Shown here: positions 7,715 to 15,692 of the stretch, one piece after another
How positions within the stretch are numbered: position 1 is the stretch's first letter
How the letters are laid out: the number at the start of each line of letters is the position of its first letter
NCBI RefSeq assembly: GCF_900106045.1
Contig: NZ_LT629802.1
Span: 372,001-436,000, forward strand
Direction: 5' to 3'
Source: Pseudomonas mucidolens
GTDB lineage: Bacteria > Pseudomonadota > Gammaproteobacteria > Pseudomonadales > Pseudomonadaceae
Length of the DNA stretch: 64,000 bases
Translations under genes and position numbers: made by a program
The notes under the pieces: generated by a model
Told to the model about the DNA's origin: nothing
The model's input: the letters and a program-made list of their open reading frames with translations, nothing else
The model's database searches: none

Positions 7715-8232
7715 TCCCGGTCGTTTATCGGCTGATCGCCGGGCGGATGCTGTTGGCCAGCGTGTTCGGTGCTGCGTTTGCTCTTGCCTGGCATCTCCAG
7801 GCCTGGCGCTATACGGCGCGGCTTGAACATCAGGCAGCGGTGCAGATGGACGCCCTTAATCAACACAGTCAGGCGGCATTGCGGCGACAGCAAGCCGAGC
7901 AGGAAAAACGCCTGGTCCTTGAGCGGCAACTCAGCGCCAGCGACCAACAACATGCCCGGGAGTTAAGTGATGCACAACGTGATCAAGGGCGCTTGCGCGA
8001 TCGCCTGGCCACTGCTGATGTGCGCTTGTCAGTCCTTCTCGACGCCGCCGCTCCCGCCAGCGGCTGTGCGCTGCGAGCCACCGCCCCCTCCGGCAGCGTG
8101 GTTCATGGAACCCAGAGAGCCGGACTTGACCCGGCGCATGCTCAACGAATTATCGGCATCACCGACAGTGGCGATAATGGATTGATTGCACTGCGGGCAT
8201 GCCAGGCCTATGTGCGTGCCATTGCTCGCTAG
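7696..8232 (+). CDS. i-spanin (Rz-like)
   Basis: Chosen start is GTG 7696, which overlaps the endolysin by 19 bases. The product is 178 residues. An N-terminal membrane anchor (about residues 12-32) is followed by a long charged coiled coil (repeats of Q-A-E-Q-E-K-R, about residues 45-110), the inner-membrane spanin layout. With Rz1 it fuses inner and outer membranes at the last step of lysis. Its downstream half contains the whole Rz1 gene in the +1 frame. The last 60 residues are read from the same bases as Rz1 and look less constrained. Confidence 0.8.
   Translation: MRFFELIPVVYRLIAGRMLLASVFGAAFALAWHLQAWRYTARLEHQAAVQMDALNQHSQAALRRQQAEQEKRLVLERQLSASDQQHARELSDAQRDQGRLRDRLATADVRLSVLLDAAAPASGCALRATAPSGSVVHGTQRAGLDPAHAQRIIGITDSGDNGLIALRACQAYVRAIAR
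7970..8185 (+). CDS. o-spanin (Rz1-like lipoprotein), nested in Rz
   Basis: 71 residues from ATG 7970 (the preceding GTG is a less likely start), entirely inside the Rz gene in another frame. A short signal peptide ends in L-L-M-C-A-C, a lipobox-like sequence, with the lipidated Cys followed by a Pro-rich mature part (P-P-L-P-P, P-P-P-P-P). This is the hallmark of outer-membrane spanins such as lambda Rz1. The nested design is well known and supports both gene calls. Confidence 0.78.
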   Translation: MHNVIKGACAIAWPLLMCACQSFSTPPLPPAAVRCEPPPPPAAWFMEPREPDLTRRMLNELSASPTVAIMD

Positions 8233-8313
8233 CGTCCTGATCCAGTCTGTTACTTGCGCCTGCAACTGCCTCCTGTAGGGTAGGCAAACACCCGCCCATT
8301 CCAGGAGACCACC

Positions 8314-8814
8314 GTGAAGGAAATTACCCAACTCGCCGCTGAACTAGGTCGGCGCTTGCAGGTGCTCAATGCCCACGTCACCACGGCCGAGTCCTGTACC
8401 GGTGGCGGTATCGCCGAAGCGATTACCCGGATTCCGGGGAGTTCTGCCTGGTTCGAGGCGGGTTACGTCACGTATTCCAACCGACAGAAAACGCTCCAGC
8501 TCGAGGTGCCGCAAGCGTTGTTTGCCAGGGTCGGGGCGGTGAGCCGTGAAGTGGTCGAAGCCATGGCCAGGGGCGCCCAGGAAAAAAGCCTGGCGCGGTT
8601 TTCGGTGGCGGTCAGTGGTGTCGCGGGTCCAGACGGTGGTTCCCCGGATAAGCCGGTGGGCACGGTTTGGCTGGCCTGGGGCGTTGGCGATGGCGTCAGT
8701 GCCGAGCTGGCACACTTTACGGGCGACCGCGATGAAGTCCGCCGACAGACGGTAAAAGCCGCGCTTGAGGGGTTATTGCGACGAGCTGCAGCAGAAATAG
8801 AAAATCAGGGGTAG
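8314..8814 (+). CDS. pncC: CinA C-terminal domain protein / nicotinamide-nucleotide amidohydrolase PncC
   Basis: 166 residues from a GTG start with AGGAGA at 8303-8308. It is the stand-alone CinA C-terminal domain; the N-terminal molybdopterin-binding-like domain found in some bacteria is absent. PncC deamidates NMN to nicotinate mononucleotide in pyridine-nucleotide salvage in the cytoplasm. Key family stretch: [15 protein letters not shown] near residue 26-40, and [10 protein letters not shown]. It lies directly upstream of recA, as in other pseudomonads, and marks one border of the tailocin insertion site. Confidence 0.92.
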   Translation: MKEITQLAAELGRRLQVLNAHVTTAESCTGGGIAEAITRIPGSSAWFEAGYVTYSNRQKTLQLEVPQALFARVGAVSREVVEAMARGAQEKSLARFSVAVSGVAGPDGGSPDKPVGTVWLAWGVGDGVSAELAHFTGDRDEVRRQTVKAALEGLLRRAAAEIENQG

Positions 8815-8841
8815 GCGATCCCGGATGTTTGTGGAACAATA

Positions 8842-8857
8842 CTGTCTACTTATACAG
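8842..8857 (+). promoter_or_regulatory. LexA (SOS) box of recA
   Basis: CTGTCTACTTATACAG fits the CTG-T-N8-A-CAG LexA consensus and lies 41-56 bases before the recA ATG. Confidence 0.9.
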
Positions 8858-8897
8858 GTGTTGGCCGTCAGGCCTTATTGATTACGTGAGGACTTTA

Positions 8898-9956
8898 ATG
8901 GACGACAACAAGAAGAAAGCCTTGGCTGCGGCCCTGGGTCAGATCGAACGTCAATTCGGCAAGGGTGCCGTAATGCGTATGGGCGATCATGACCGTCAGG
9001 CGATCCCGGCTATTTCCACTGGCTCTCTGGGTCTGGATATCGCACTCGGCATTGGCGGCCTGCCAAAAGGCCGTATCGTTGAAATCTACGGTCCTGAATC
9101 TTCCGGTAAGACCACCCTGACCCTGTCGGTGATTGCCCAGGCACAGAAGATGGGCGCCACCTGTGCGTTCGTCGATGCCGAGCACGCCCTGGATCCTGAA
9201 TACGCCGGCAAATTGGGTGTCAACGTTGACGACCTGCTGGTTTCGCAACCGGACACCGGTGAGCAAGCGTTGGAAATCACCGATATGTTGGTGCGCTCCA
9301 ACGCCATCGACGTGATCGTTGTCGACTCCGTGGCCGCTCTGGTGCCAAAAGCTGAAATCGAAGGCGAAATGGGCGACATGCACGTCGGCCTGCAAGCCCG
9401 TCTGATGTCCCAGGCGCTGCGTAAAATCACCGGTAACATCAAGAACGCCAACTGCCTGGTGATCTTCATCAACCAGATCCGGATGAAGATCGGCGTGATG
9501 TTCGGCAGCCCGGAAACCACCACCGGTGGTAACGCGCTGAAGTTCTACGCTTCGGTCCGTCTGGACATCCGTCGTACCGGCGCGGTGAAGGAAGGCGACG
9601 AGGTCGTGGGTAGCGAGACCCGTGTCAAGGTTGTGAAGAACAAGGTGGCTCCACCTTTCCGTCAGGCTGAATTCCAGATCCTCTACGGCAAGGGCATCTA
9701 CCTGAATGGCGAGATGATCGACCTGGGTGTGGTGCACGGTTTTGTCGAGAAGTCCGGTGCCTGGTATGCCTATAACGGCAGCAAGATCGGTCAGGGCAAA
9801 GCCAACTCGGCCAAGTTCCTGCAAGACAACCCGGATATCGCGGCGGCTCTCGAGAAGCAGATTCGCGACAAGCTGCTGACTGCAGCGCCAGACGTCAAGG
9901 CTGCGGCCAATCGTGAACCGGTTGACGATATGGCAGAAGCAGACGCTGATATCTGA
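8898..9956 (+). CDS. recA: RecA recombinase
   Basis: 352 residues from ATG 8898 (GTGAGGA at 8886-8892). RecA forms filaments on single-stranded DNA, catalyses strand exchange and triggers LexA self-cleavage. Walker [10 protein letters not shown] is at residues 65-73, and Walker B V-I-V-V-D-S-V follows around residue 140. The C-terminus is acidic ([10 protein letters not shown]), as usual. It is preceded by a LexA box. recX follows eight bases after its stop, and both genes end at a strong bidirectional terminator. SOS activation of recA also connects physically to the neighbouring tailocin, whose production in pseudomonads is DNA-damage-induced. Confidence 0.99.
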   Translation: MDDNKKKALAAALGQIERQFGKGAVMRMGDHDRQAIPAISTGSLGLDIALGIGGLPKGRIVEIYGPESSGKTTLTLSVIAQAQKMGATCAFVDAEHALDPEYAGKLGVNVDDLLVSQPDTGEQALEITDMLVRSNAIDVIVVDSVAALVPKAEIEGEMGDMHVGLQARLMSQALRKITGNIKNANCLVIFINQIRMKIGVMFGSPETTTGGNALKFYASVRLDIRRTGAVKEGDEVVGSETRVKVVKNKVAPPFRQAEFQILYGKGIYLNGEMIDLGVVHGFVEKSGAWYAYNGSKIGQGKANSAKFLQDNPDIAAALEKQIRDKLLTAAPDVKAAANREPVDDMAEADADI

Positions 9957-9964
9957 GTCAAACG

Positions 9965-10432
9965 ATGACGGTTGTACTGGATACGCTCGTCGCCGTAAGG
10001 CGCACCGCAATGGACCTGCTCGCACGACGCGAGCATGGTCGAGTCGAGCTGACGCGCAAACTGCGTCAGCGCGGCGCTTGTCCCGAGATGATTGATACGG
10101 CGCTCGACCGTTTGACGGAAGAGGGACTGCTGTCAGAATCCCGCTATCTCGAAAGTTTTGTGTCCTATCGAGCGCGCTCTGGCTACGGCCCCGCGCGAAT
10201 TCGTGAAGAGTTGAGCCAGCGCGGATTACAACGCGCCGACATCGATCTTGCGCTGCGTGAGTGCGGTATCAGTTGGCAAGCGCAGCTGGAAGATACCTGG
10301 CGCCGCAAGTTTGCCGGCCATCTGCCTGTTGACGCTCGAGAACGTGCCAAGCAAGGACGTTTTCTGAGTTATCGAGGATTCTCGATGGAGATGATCAGTC
10401 GCTTGTTGAGCGGCCGAGAGATGGACGATTGA
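9965..10432 (+). CDS. recX: RecX, RecA inhibitor
   Basis: 155 residues, normal for the family. RecX binds in the RecA filament groove and blocks its extension. Visible are three-helix repeats with the typical R-R-E-H-G/L-x-x-K-L-x-x-R-G ([18 protein letters not shown]) and [11 protein letters not shown]. It sits eight bases after recA and is therefore co-transcribed from the SOS promoter, with read-through setting a low recX level. Confidence 0.95.
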   Translation: MTVVLDTLVAVRRTAMDLLARREHGRVELTRKLRQRGACPEMIDTALDRLTEEGLLSESRYLESFVSYRARSGYGPARIREELSQRGLQRADIDLALRECGISWQAQLEDTWRRKFAGHLPVDARERAKQGRFLSYRGFSMEMISRLLSGREMDD

Positions 10433-10450
10433 TATGGTTAGCCATCACAC

Positions 10451-10492
10451 GCAAAAAAGGCCCGCTATGAAAATAGCGGGCCTTTTTTGCGT
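10451..10492. terminator. Bidirectional intrinsic terminator
   Basis: GCAAAAAAGGCCCGCTAT-GAAA-ATAGCGGGCC-TTTTTTGC: a 10-bp stem flanked by A and T runs, between recX (plus strand) and the convergent LOG-family gene (minus strand). Confidence 0.93.
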
Positions 10493-10497
10493 TTGGC

Positions 10498-11607
10498 TCA
10501 TGCCGTTTCTGTAGCTCGTAATCGGGTTTTTTCCTGGGTTTCAGCCCAGTTTTCCGGCAGGTTGATGTAATCCACCAGCTCACGCAGTCGGCCCTGATTA
10601 CGGCCGTTGAAGTTGAATACCAGCCGCGTCAGATGGCTGAAGTGGGGTTCATCGTGTTCTTCCCCTGCGTAGGCCAGTTGATGGAAATCATCACTGAGGC
10701 GCAGGTCTGCGAAGGCCGTCTGAATATGCGCCAATGCGTGATCACTGAGAGGGTGATTCATGCGGACCACAAACTGGCGTTTCAACCAGCGAGTTGAGTG
10801 GAAGTTGGCATAGAACTGATTGATTTCATTGACCGCATCTTCCGCGCTATACACCAGGCGCAACAACTTGAGGTCCGTGGGCAAGATGTAGCGGTCGGCT
10901 TCCAACTGGCTGCGAATAAAATCCAGGGCGCTTTGCCAGAAACTGCCGCCGGGAGCGTCCAGCAATACCACGGGCACCAACGGACTCTTGCCGGTCTGGA
11001 TCAGGGTCAGCACTTCCAGCGCCTCGTCCAGGGTACCGAAGCCTCCCGGGCAAAGTACCAGCCCATCGGCTTCTTTGACGAAAAACAGCTTGCGGGTAAA
11101 GAAGAAGTGAAAGGAGAGCAGGTTGTCCGTGCCATCGATGGTCGGGTTGGCATGTTGCTCAAAGGGCAGCGTGATATTGAATCCCAGGCTGTGCTCCAGA
11201 CCCGCGCCTTCGTGAGCCGCCGCCATGATGCCGCCGCCGCCGCCGGTAATGACCATCAGGTCTGAACGCGCAAGGGCTGCCCCCACTTCCCTGGCCAAGG
11301 CATAGAGTGGGCTCTCCACCGGCGTGCGTGCGGAGCCGAACACGGTGACCTTGCGGCGTCCCTTGAACTGCTCCAGCACGCGAAACGCATGGTCCAGTTC
11401 GTGTATGGCCTTCAAGGTGATTTTGGCGTTCCAGTGGTCACGGTCGTCACGGGCCATGCGTAGCACGGTGAGGATCATGTCACGGTAAAGAGGGATGTTC
11501 GGGCTGTCGGGGGCAATCAGGTTGAGTTGCGCGTCGATCTGCTGAGTGAGATCGGTCCCGTTTTCTTGAAAATGACGGAGCAGGAGGTCATTCGGTTGGT
11601 CAGGCAT
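10498..11607 (-). CDS. LOG-family protein (Rossmann-fold nucleotide-binding, putative cytokinin riboside phosphoribohydrolase/YgdH-like)
   Basis: 369 residues. The Rossmann core holds T-G-G-G-G-G-I-M (about residues 121-128) and P-G-G-F-G-T-L-D-E (about 187-195), the two motifs that define LOG/lysine-decarboxylase-like proteins. Known members hydrolyse nucleoside monophosphates to base plus ribose 5-phosphate. The extra N- and C-terminal parts place it with the larger bacterial type rather than the small 190-residue plant-like LOG. The exact substrate cannot be read from sequence. Ribosome site GGAGAAG precedes the ATG and lies inside the end of the small ORF upstream. Confidence 0.88.
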   Translation of the reverse strand: MPDQPNDLLLRHFQENGTDLTQQIDAQLNLIAPDSPNIPLYRDMILTVLRMARDDRDHWNAKITLKAIHELDHAFRVLEQFKGRRKVTVFGSARTPVESPLYALAREVGAALARSDLMVITGGGGGIMAAAHEGAGLEHSLGFNITLPFEQHANPTIDGTDNLLSFHFFFTRKLFFVKEADGLVLCPGGFGTLDEALEVLTLIQTGKSPLVPVVLLDAPGGSFWQSALDFIRSQLEADRYILPTDLKLLRLVYSAEDAVNEINQFYANFHSTRWLKRQFVVRMNHPLSDHALAHIQTAFADLRLSDDFHQLAYAGEEHDEPHFSHLTRLVFNFNGRNQGRLRELVDYINLPENWAETQEKTRLRATETA

Positions 11608-11851
11608 TCAACTTCTCCTTCTTCACAGAACCTTGGGTGACGACGAGAGATTCATCGGGACCCCGACACTCATGTGTCGCTGCCTGCCTCGACGTGTCGT
11701 CGGACAGGACATGAAAGTTCGTCGGACCTCTGGCAGTCGAGGGCGACGAAACCGGTTCTGTATGTTCCTTATGTTTAAAAACCTTTGCACTGCAAGTAAC
11801 GCGAGGGCAAGCCTCTTTTGCCCTGGAATTGTTACTGGATGACTTGATCAT
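11600..11851 (-). CDS. Small hypothetical ORF, 83 aa, doubtful
   Basis: The ORF is polar and rich in Ser, Lys, Arg and Glu, with two cysteines and no membrane segment. It overlaps the LOG gene start by eight bases and contains that gene's ribosome-binding site, which is how coupled genes often look. Against it: no clear Shine-Dalgarno before its own ATG, no family I recognise, and unremarkable composition. It may be leader DNA of the LOG gene rather than a gene. Confidence 0.3.
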   Translation of the reverse strand: MIKSSSNNSRAKEACPRVTCSAKVFKHKEHTEPVSSPSTARGPTNFHVLSDDTSRQAATHECRGPDESLVVTQGSVKKEKLNA

Positions 11852-11943
11852 GAGCCCAAAAACTCATGCCTGGCAATCGCTTATTGAGCTTGGCAAGGGG
11901 AGGGCGGTAGCGCCGCTGGTCAGCGGCGTGCGGTAAACAACGG

Positions 11944-12375
11944 TTACTTTTTCTTCGCCGGTGCCGGGCAATCAGACTCCTGAAACTTGACCGACGCCAC
12001 TGGACGATTGGTCTTGTTTTCAGTGATTTCATAACGCATCACTGCGCCCTTGGCCATCAGTTCGCGGTAGCCCTTGTTCAGGCAAACGCTCTGGCCCAGC
12101 TGGAAATACACGGCCTTGGGGTTGGCGCGCATTTGCTCGGCACGGTCGGGCATCACGCTCAAGTGATCAATCAACTGCATGCCTTCGACGGTGTAGGCCA
12201 CTTCCAGGGTTTTCTCGTCAATTTCCCTGGGCAGGTCTTTATTACTTTCCGTCGCCACGCTTTGCAGTTTCTTGTTCATTTGCAGCTCCAGCAAGGAAGC
12301 TGCCTGGGCGCCCAAAGGCAAAACCAGCGCCAAGGCGGCGGTTGGGGCGGCAAGGCGCAACATAAGACGCAGCAT
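11944..12375 (-). CDS. PA3611-family secreted protein (quorum-sensing-regulated virulence factor family)
   Basis: 143 residues with a Sec signal peptide (hydrophobic residues 4-24, cleavage after A-Q-A-A). The mature part has one Cys pair (S-V-C-L-N-K and S-D-C-P) that could form a disulphide in the periplasm. It resembles P. aeruginosa PA3611, described as quorum-sensing-regulated; its location near recA-recX and ahead of erdR-dgkA also matches the PA36xx neighbourhood. Molecular activity is unknown. GGAGAG precedes the ATG. Single gene, with the flanking gene on the other side divergent. Confidence 0.7.
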   Translation of the reverse strand: MLRLMLRLAAPTAALALVLPLGAQAASLLELQMNKKLQSVATESNKDLPREIDEKTLEVAYTVEGMQLIDHLSVMPDRAEQMRANPKAVYFQLGQSVCLNKGYRELMAKGAVMRYEITENKTNRPVASVKFQESDCPAPAKKK

Positions 12376-12586
12376 GAAACTCTCCTGATTCGGTTACTGA
12401 TCCATAGACCCGTCACTGCGCTGTGCGTTCAGTGACGCGAGATTATAGGTGACCCCAGGCCTGTACAGCCAGGCGTATCGGCCGCCAGTGTGATTGCTCG
12501 CAGGCCGCTCTGGTAAACTGCCGCAACTTTTGCCCTTCCCGAGTTCTGCCCGTGTCGATTTCCAGCTTTTTGCAACGGCGTATCCG

Positions 12587-13297
12587 ATGAGCCACGCGGT
12601 CTCCCGTTTACGCGCCCAGCGTCTGGCGCGTGCCATCAGACCCTTTGTCGCCCGCGGATCCCGCGCCGAGCGCTGCGCGGGATGCCGGGTCATTCCTGAA
12701 TACTGCCTGTGCGCCTGGCGTCCCAAGGTCCAGGCAAAATCCGCTGTGTGTCTGCTGATGCACGATGTCGAACCGATGAAACCGAGCAATACCGGCTGGC
12801 TGATTGCCGATGTGATTGGTGATACCACGGCGTTTGCCTGGTCGCGGACGGAAGTCGACCCCGAGTTGCTGACCTTGCTGGCCGACCCGCAATGGCAGCC
12901 GTATATCGTCTTTCCCGGAGAATTTGTCGCGCCTGAACGAGTGGTCAGCGAGGTCAACCTTGCACAGGACAAACGGGCGCTGTTTATTCTGCTGGACGGC
13001 ACCTGGAGCGAGGCGCGCAAGATGTTTCGCAAGAGTCCGTACCTTGCGCACTTGCCCGTACTGAGCCTGGCACCCGAGCAATTGTCTCGTTATAAACTGC
13101 GTCGCTCGAAGCGGGACGATCATTTCTGCACCGCCGAAGTGGCGGCCCTGTGTCTGGAGTTGGCCAGTGATCAACCGGCCAGTGAAGTATTGGATGCCTA
13201 TCTGGATGTTTTCAGCACTCATTACCTGGCGGCCAAGTTCCTGTTGCCTTTGGACCCGGACGACGCTGTCCATGCCCGCCTGACGCCTTATCTATAG
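12587..13297 (+). CDS. tapT: DTW-domain tRNA-uridine aminocarboxypropyltransferase
   Basis: 236 residues from ATG 12587; the upstream in-frame extension is Pro/Ser-rich and unlike the family. TapT-type enzymes (E. coli YfiP) use SAM to add the acp group to uridine 47 of tRNA. Seen here: an N-terminal cysteine cluster (R-C-A-G-C...Y-C-L-C-A-W), expected to bind zinc, then L-L-M-H, and the signature L-D-G-T-W-S-E-A-R-K-M, with K-L-R-R-S towards the C-terminus. No strong Shine-Dalgarno precedes the chosen start, so the start is the least certain part. Confidence 0.85.
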   Translation: MSHAVSRLRAQRLARAIRPFVARGSRAERCAGCRVIPEYCLCAWRPKVQAKSAVCLLMHDVEPMKPSNTGWLIADVIGDTTAFAWSRTEVDPELLTLLADPQWQPYIVFPGEFVAPERVVSEVNLAQDKRALFILLDGTWSEARKMFRKSPYLAHLPVLSLAPEQLSRYKLRRSKRDDHFCTAEVAALCLELASDQPASEVLDAYLDVFSTHYLAAKFLLPLDPDDAVHARLTPYL

Positions 13298-13556
13298 CGC
13301 TTATGACCAGACGACGTTTGCATGATGGCACTGTAGGCCCTCAGCCCGCTAAAATGCTCTTAGGTGGAGCGCTTGACCGCCCAGGTCATGGTGGGCATGC
13401 TTGGCGCCGATTAGGGCGCCGTCGCAGATTTGAGACGTCTTTTTTGCGCTTTTGCTAGTTAACGTGCTCTTTGGTGACAACCTCCTGGCTGACACCTTGT
13501 GCGTTGGTGAGTACTGAACCCATCGGTACTCCCATAAAAACAGGATCATTTAATAA

Positions 13557-14207
13557 ATGGCCACATACGAAATCCTGATTGCCGATGACCATCCCCTGTT
13601 TCGCAGCGCTTTGCATCAGGCCGTCACGCTGGGGCTGGGCGCGGACGTTCGACTGGTTGAAGTCGCCAGCATCGCTGAACTGGAAACCCGTCTTACCGAA
13701 AAACCTGATTGGGACCTGGTCTTGCTGGATCTGAATATGCCCGGCGCCTACGGCTTCTCGGGCCTGGTGCTGTTGAGAGGGCAATACCCGCAGATTCCGG
13801 TGGTGATGGTTTCAGCTCAGGAGGAAGCGTCGGTGGTGGTGCGCTCCAGGGAATTCGGCGCGAGTGGTTTCATTCCAAAATCGAGTGCCATGGAAGACAT
13901 CCAGAAAGCCGTGCGTACGGTGCTGGATGGAGATGTTTCCTGGCCGCCCCAGGCCTTTGAAGAGATCAATGTCTCCGATGAAGCCAAGGCTGCACGTGAC
14001 GGCCTGGCCAGCCTGACGCCCCAGCAGTTCCGGGTGCTGACCATGGTCTGCGAAGGCTTGTTGAACAAGCAGATTGCCTATGAACTGAGCGTGTCTGAAG
14101 CCACTATCAAGGCTCACGTGACAGCCATTTTCCGCAAGCTCGGGGTGCGTACACGTACCCAGGCTGCACTGCTCCTGCAACAGCTTGAGTCAATTTCGCA
14201 GCAATAG
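13557..14207 (+). CDS. erdR: LuxR-type response regulator ErdR
   Basis: 216 residues: receiver domain (phospho-acceptor Asp58 in L-L-D-L-N-M-P-G; acidic pair D10-D11) and a C-terminal LuxR helix-turn-helix (L-T-P-Q-Q-F-R-V-L...N-K-Q-I-A-Y-E-L-S-V-S-E-A-T-I-K-A-H-V). It matches ErdR (AgmR-related), which in pseudomonads activates ethanol-oxidation and acetyl-CoA synthetase genes. The following dgkA is the same neighbour as in P. aeruginosa. No sensor kinase is adjacent, which is also normal for ErdR. The 259 bases upstream hold no gene; a GGCGCC-gattag-GGCGCC hairpin lies at 13403-13420. Confidence 0.88.
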   Translation: MATYEILIADDHPLFRSALHQAVTLGLGADVRLVEVASIAELETRLTEKPDWDLVLLDLNMPGAYGFSGLVLLRGQYPQIPVVMVSAQEEASVVVRSREFGASGFIPKSSAMEDIQKAVRTVLDGDVSWPPQAFEEINVSDEAKAARDGLASLTPQQFRVLTMVCEGLLNKQIAYELSVSEATIKAHVTAIFRKLGVRTRTQAALLLQQLESISQQ

Positions 14208-14282
14208 GACGGTATTCGTTCACGTTTTTTTGACTGTGATTGCTCTAGTTTCCCCACACCTTTTTGCTCAGTTGCCTACTCT

Positions 14283-14645
14283 ATGTCGCCTTTCAAAGGT
14301 CAAACCGGTATCAAACGTATTTTCAACGCGGGGGGCTATTCTCTGGATGGCCTGCGTGCGGCTTTCACCGGCGAGGCGGCTTTTCGTCAATTGGTGTTGC
14401 TCAACGCAATCTTGATTCCGTTGAGCTTTTTCCTGAATGTCAGTCGCGTAGAGCGCGCCTTGCTGATTGCCGTATGCCTGTTGGCGTTGATTGTCGAGTT
14501 GCTCAATTCGGCAGTGGAAGCGGCAATTGACCGCATTTCCCTGGATCGTCATCCCTTGTCGAAAAACGCCAAGGACATGGGCAGCGCCGCGCAGTTTGTG
14601 GCATTGACCATGATTACCCTGGTGTGGGCGGTGATCCTGATCTAG
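14283..14645 (+). CDS. dgkA: Diacylglycerol kinase
   Basis: 120 residues with three membrane helices, the trimeric integral-membrane enzyme that phosphorylates diacylglycerol in phospholipid recycling. The family signature L-L-N-S-A-V-E-A-A-I-D-R (around residue 70-85) and R-Q-L-V-L-L-N near residue 38 are present. It follows erdR by 75 bases and ends in a four-base overlap with the convergent finR gene. The Shine-Dalgarno is weak. Confidence 0.93.
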   Translation: MSPFKGQTGIKRIFNAGGYSLDGLRAAFTGEAAFRQLVLLNAILIPLSFFLNVSRVERALLIAVCLLALIVELLNSAVEAAIDRISLDRHPLSKNAKDMGSAAQFVALTMITLVWAVILI

Positions 14646-15568
14646 GCAATGTTCGGCAGCACGATCTCGTCGCTGCGCTGCACCCCGGCGGTGAACGTGC
14701 GGCACAGCTCGAGGAATTCGCGCATGGCCGAGGTCTGGTATTTCTGTTTGTGCCAGATGAAGTAAAACTGCCGGGCCAGGTCCAGGTCCGGCGTTTCCAC
14801 GGGCACCAGGCTGCCACGCCGAAATGCATCCCGTAGCGCCAGCCGGGAAATGCAGCCAATCCCCAATCCGGACTCCACTGCGCGCTTGATCGCTTCGGTG
14901 TGTTCCAGTTCCAGGCGGATATTCAGTGCGCTGCGATGATGACGCATGGCTTGATCGAACGTCAGGCGGGTGCCGGAACCTTGTTCTCGCAGGATCCAGG
15001 CTTCATGGGTCAATTCTTCCATGGTTGCCTGGCCACGCTGGGCCAGCGGGTGCTGCGGCGCGCAAAACACCACCAATTCATCTTCGACCCAGGTTTGCAC
15101 CTCGATATCCGGGTGGCTGCAGTCGCCTTCGATTAGACCCAGATCAATTTCGTAGTGCGCCACCTGATGCACGATATGCGCAGTGTTCTGCACGTGCAGC
15201 TTCACCTGGCTCTCGGGATGCTGCTGCATAAAGCTGCCGATCAGCAACGTGGCCAGATAATTGCCGATGGTCAAGGTCGCCCCGACCGCCAGGGAGCCGA
15301 AGCCAGACTTGCCGTTGAGCAAGTCTTCGATTTCCTTGGCCTGGTCCAGCAGTGCCACTGCTTGAGGCAGCAGCTGGCGACCGAGCGCATTGAGGCTCAG
15401 GCGTTTGCCGGCACGGTCGAACAATTGGCAGCTGGATTGACGCTCCAGCTCGGTAATCGAGGTGCTGGCGGCGGATTGCGATAAGGCCAGAAGACCAGCA
15501 GCGCGCGAGACGCTTTCCTGCTGGGCGACGGCGACGAAGACTTGAAGTTGACGGAGAGTAAATCGCAT
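14642..15568 (-). CDS. finR: LysR-type regulator FinR
   Basis: 308 residues: N-terminal winged helix-turn-helix (L-R-Q-L-Q-V-F-V-A-V-A-Q-Q-E-S-V-S-R-A-A) and a periplasmic-binding-like effector domain. It is divergent from fpr. In P. putida, FinR in this position activates fpr in response to superoxide/oxidative stress, and it also contributes to sulphur assimilation control in some species. The 124-base intergenic region carries an inverted repeat suited to LysR binding. Confidence 0.88.
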   Translation of the reverse strand: MRFTLRQLQVFVAVAQQESVSRAAGLLALSQSAASTSITELERQSSCQLFDRAGKRLSLNALGRQLLPQAVALLDQAKEIEDLLNGKSGFGSLAVGATLTIGNYLATLLIGSFMQQHPESQVKLHVQNTAHIVHQVAHYEIDLGLIEGDCSHPDIEVQTWVEDELVVFCAPQHPLAQRGQATMEELTHEAWILREQGSGTRLTFDQAMRHHRSALNIRLELEHTEAIKRAVESGLGIGCISRLALRDAFRRGSLVPVETPDLDLARQFYFIWHKQKYQTSAMREFLELCRTFTAGVQRSDEIVLPNIA

Positions 15569-15580
15569 ATCTATATAACC

Positions 15581-15593
15581 GATAACCCTTATC
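15581..15593. promoter_or_regulatory. Candidate FinR operator
   Basis: GATAA-CCC-TTATC inverted repeat between divergent finR and fpr, 12 bases from the finR start. It contains the T-N11-A framework common for LysR-family sites. Inferred only. Confidence 0.45.
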
Positions 15594-15692
15594 TTAATAA
15601 TTCAGTTAACAGATATTATCTCCGCCATTAGAATGCTGTGCAATTGCGTACCTATCATTTGGCGCAGACCCATTTCCAGGAGTCCCACGTAC

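Noticed and set aside
8829-8897. Upstream in-frame start for recA
   Set aside because: Would overlap the LexA box and add 23 residues not found in RecA; ATG 8898 has a good ribosome site.
13403-13420. GGCGCC-gattag-GGCGCC hairpin as a terminator for the DTW gene
   Set aside because: No T run follows closely, and it lies more than 100 bases after the stop codon; left as an unassigned hairpin.
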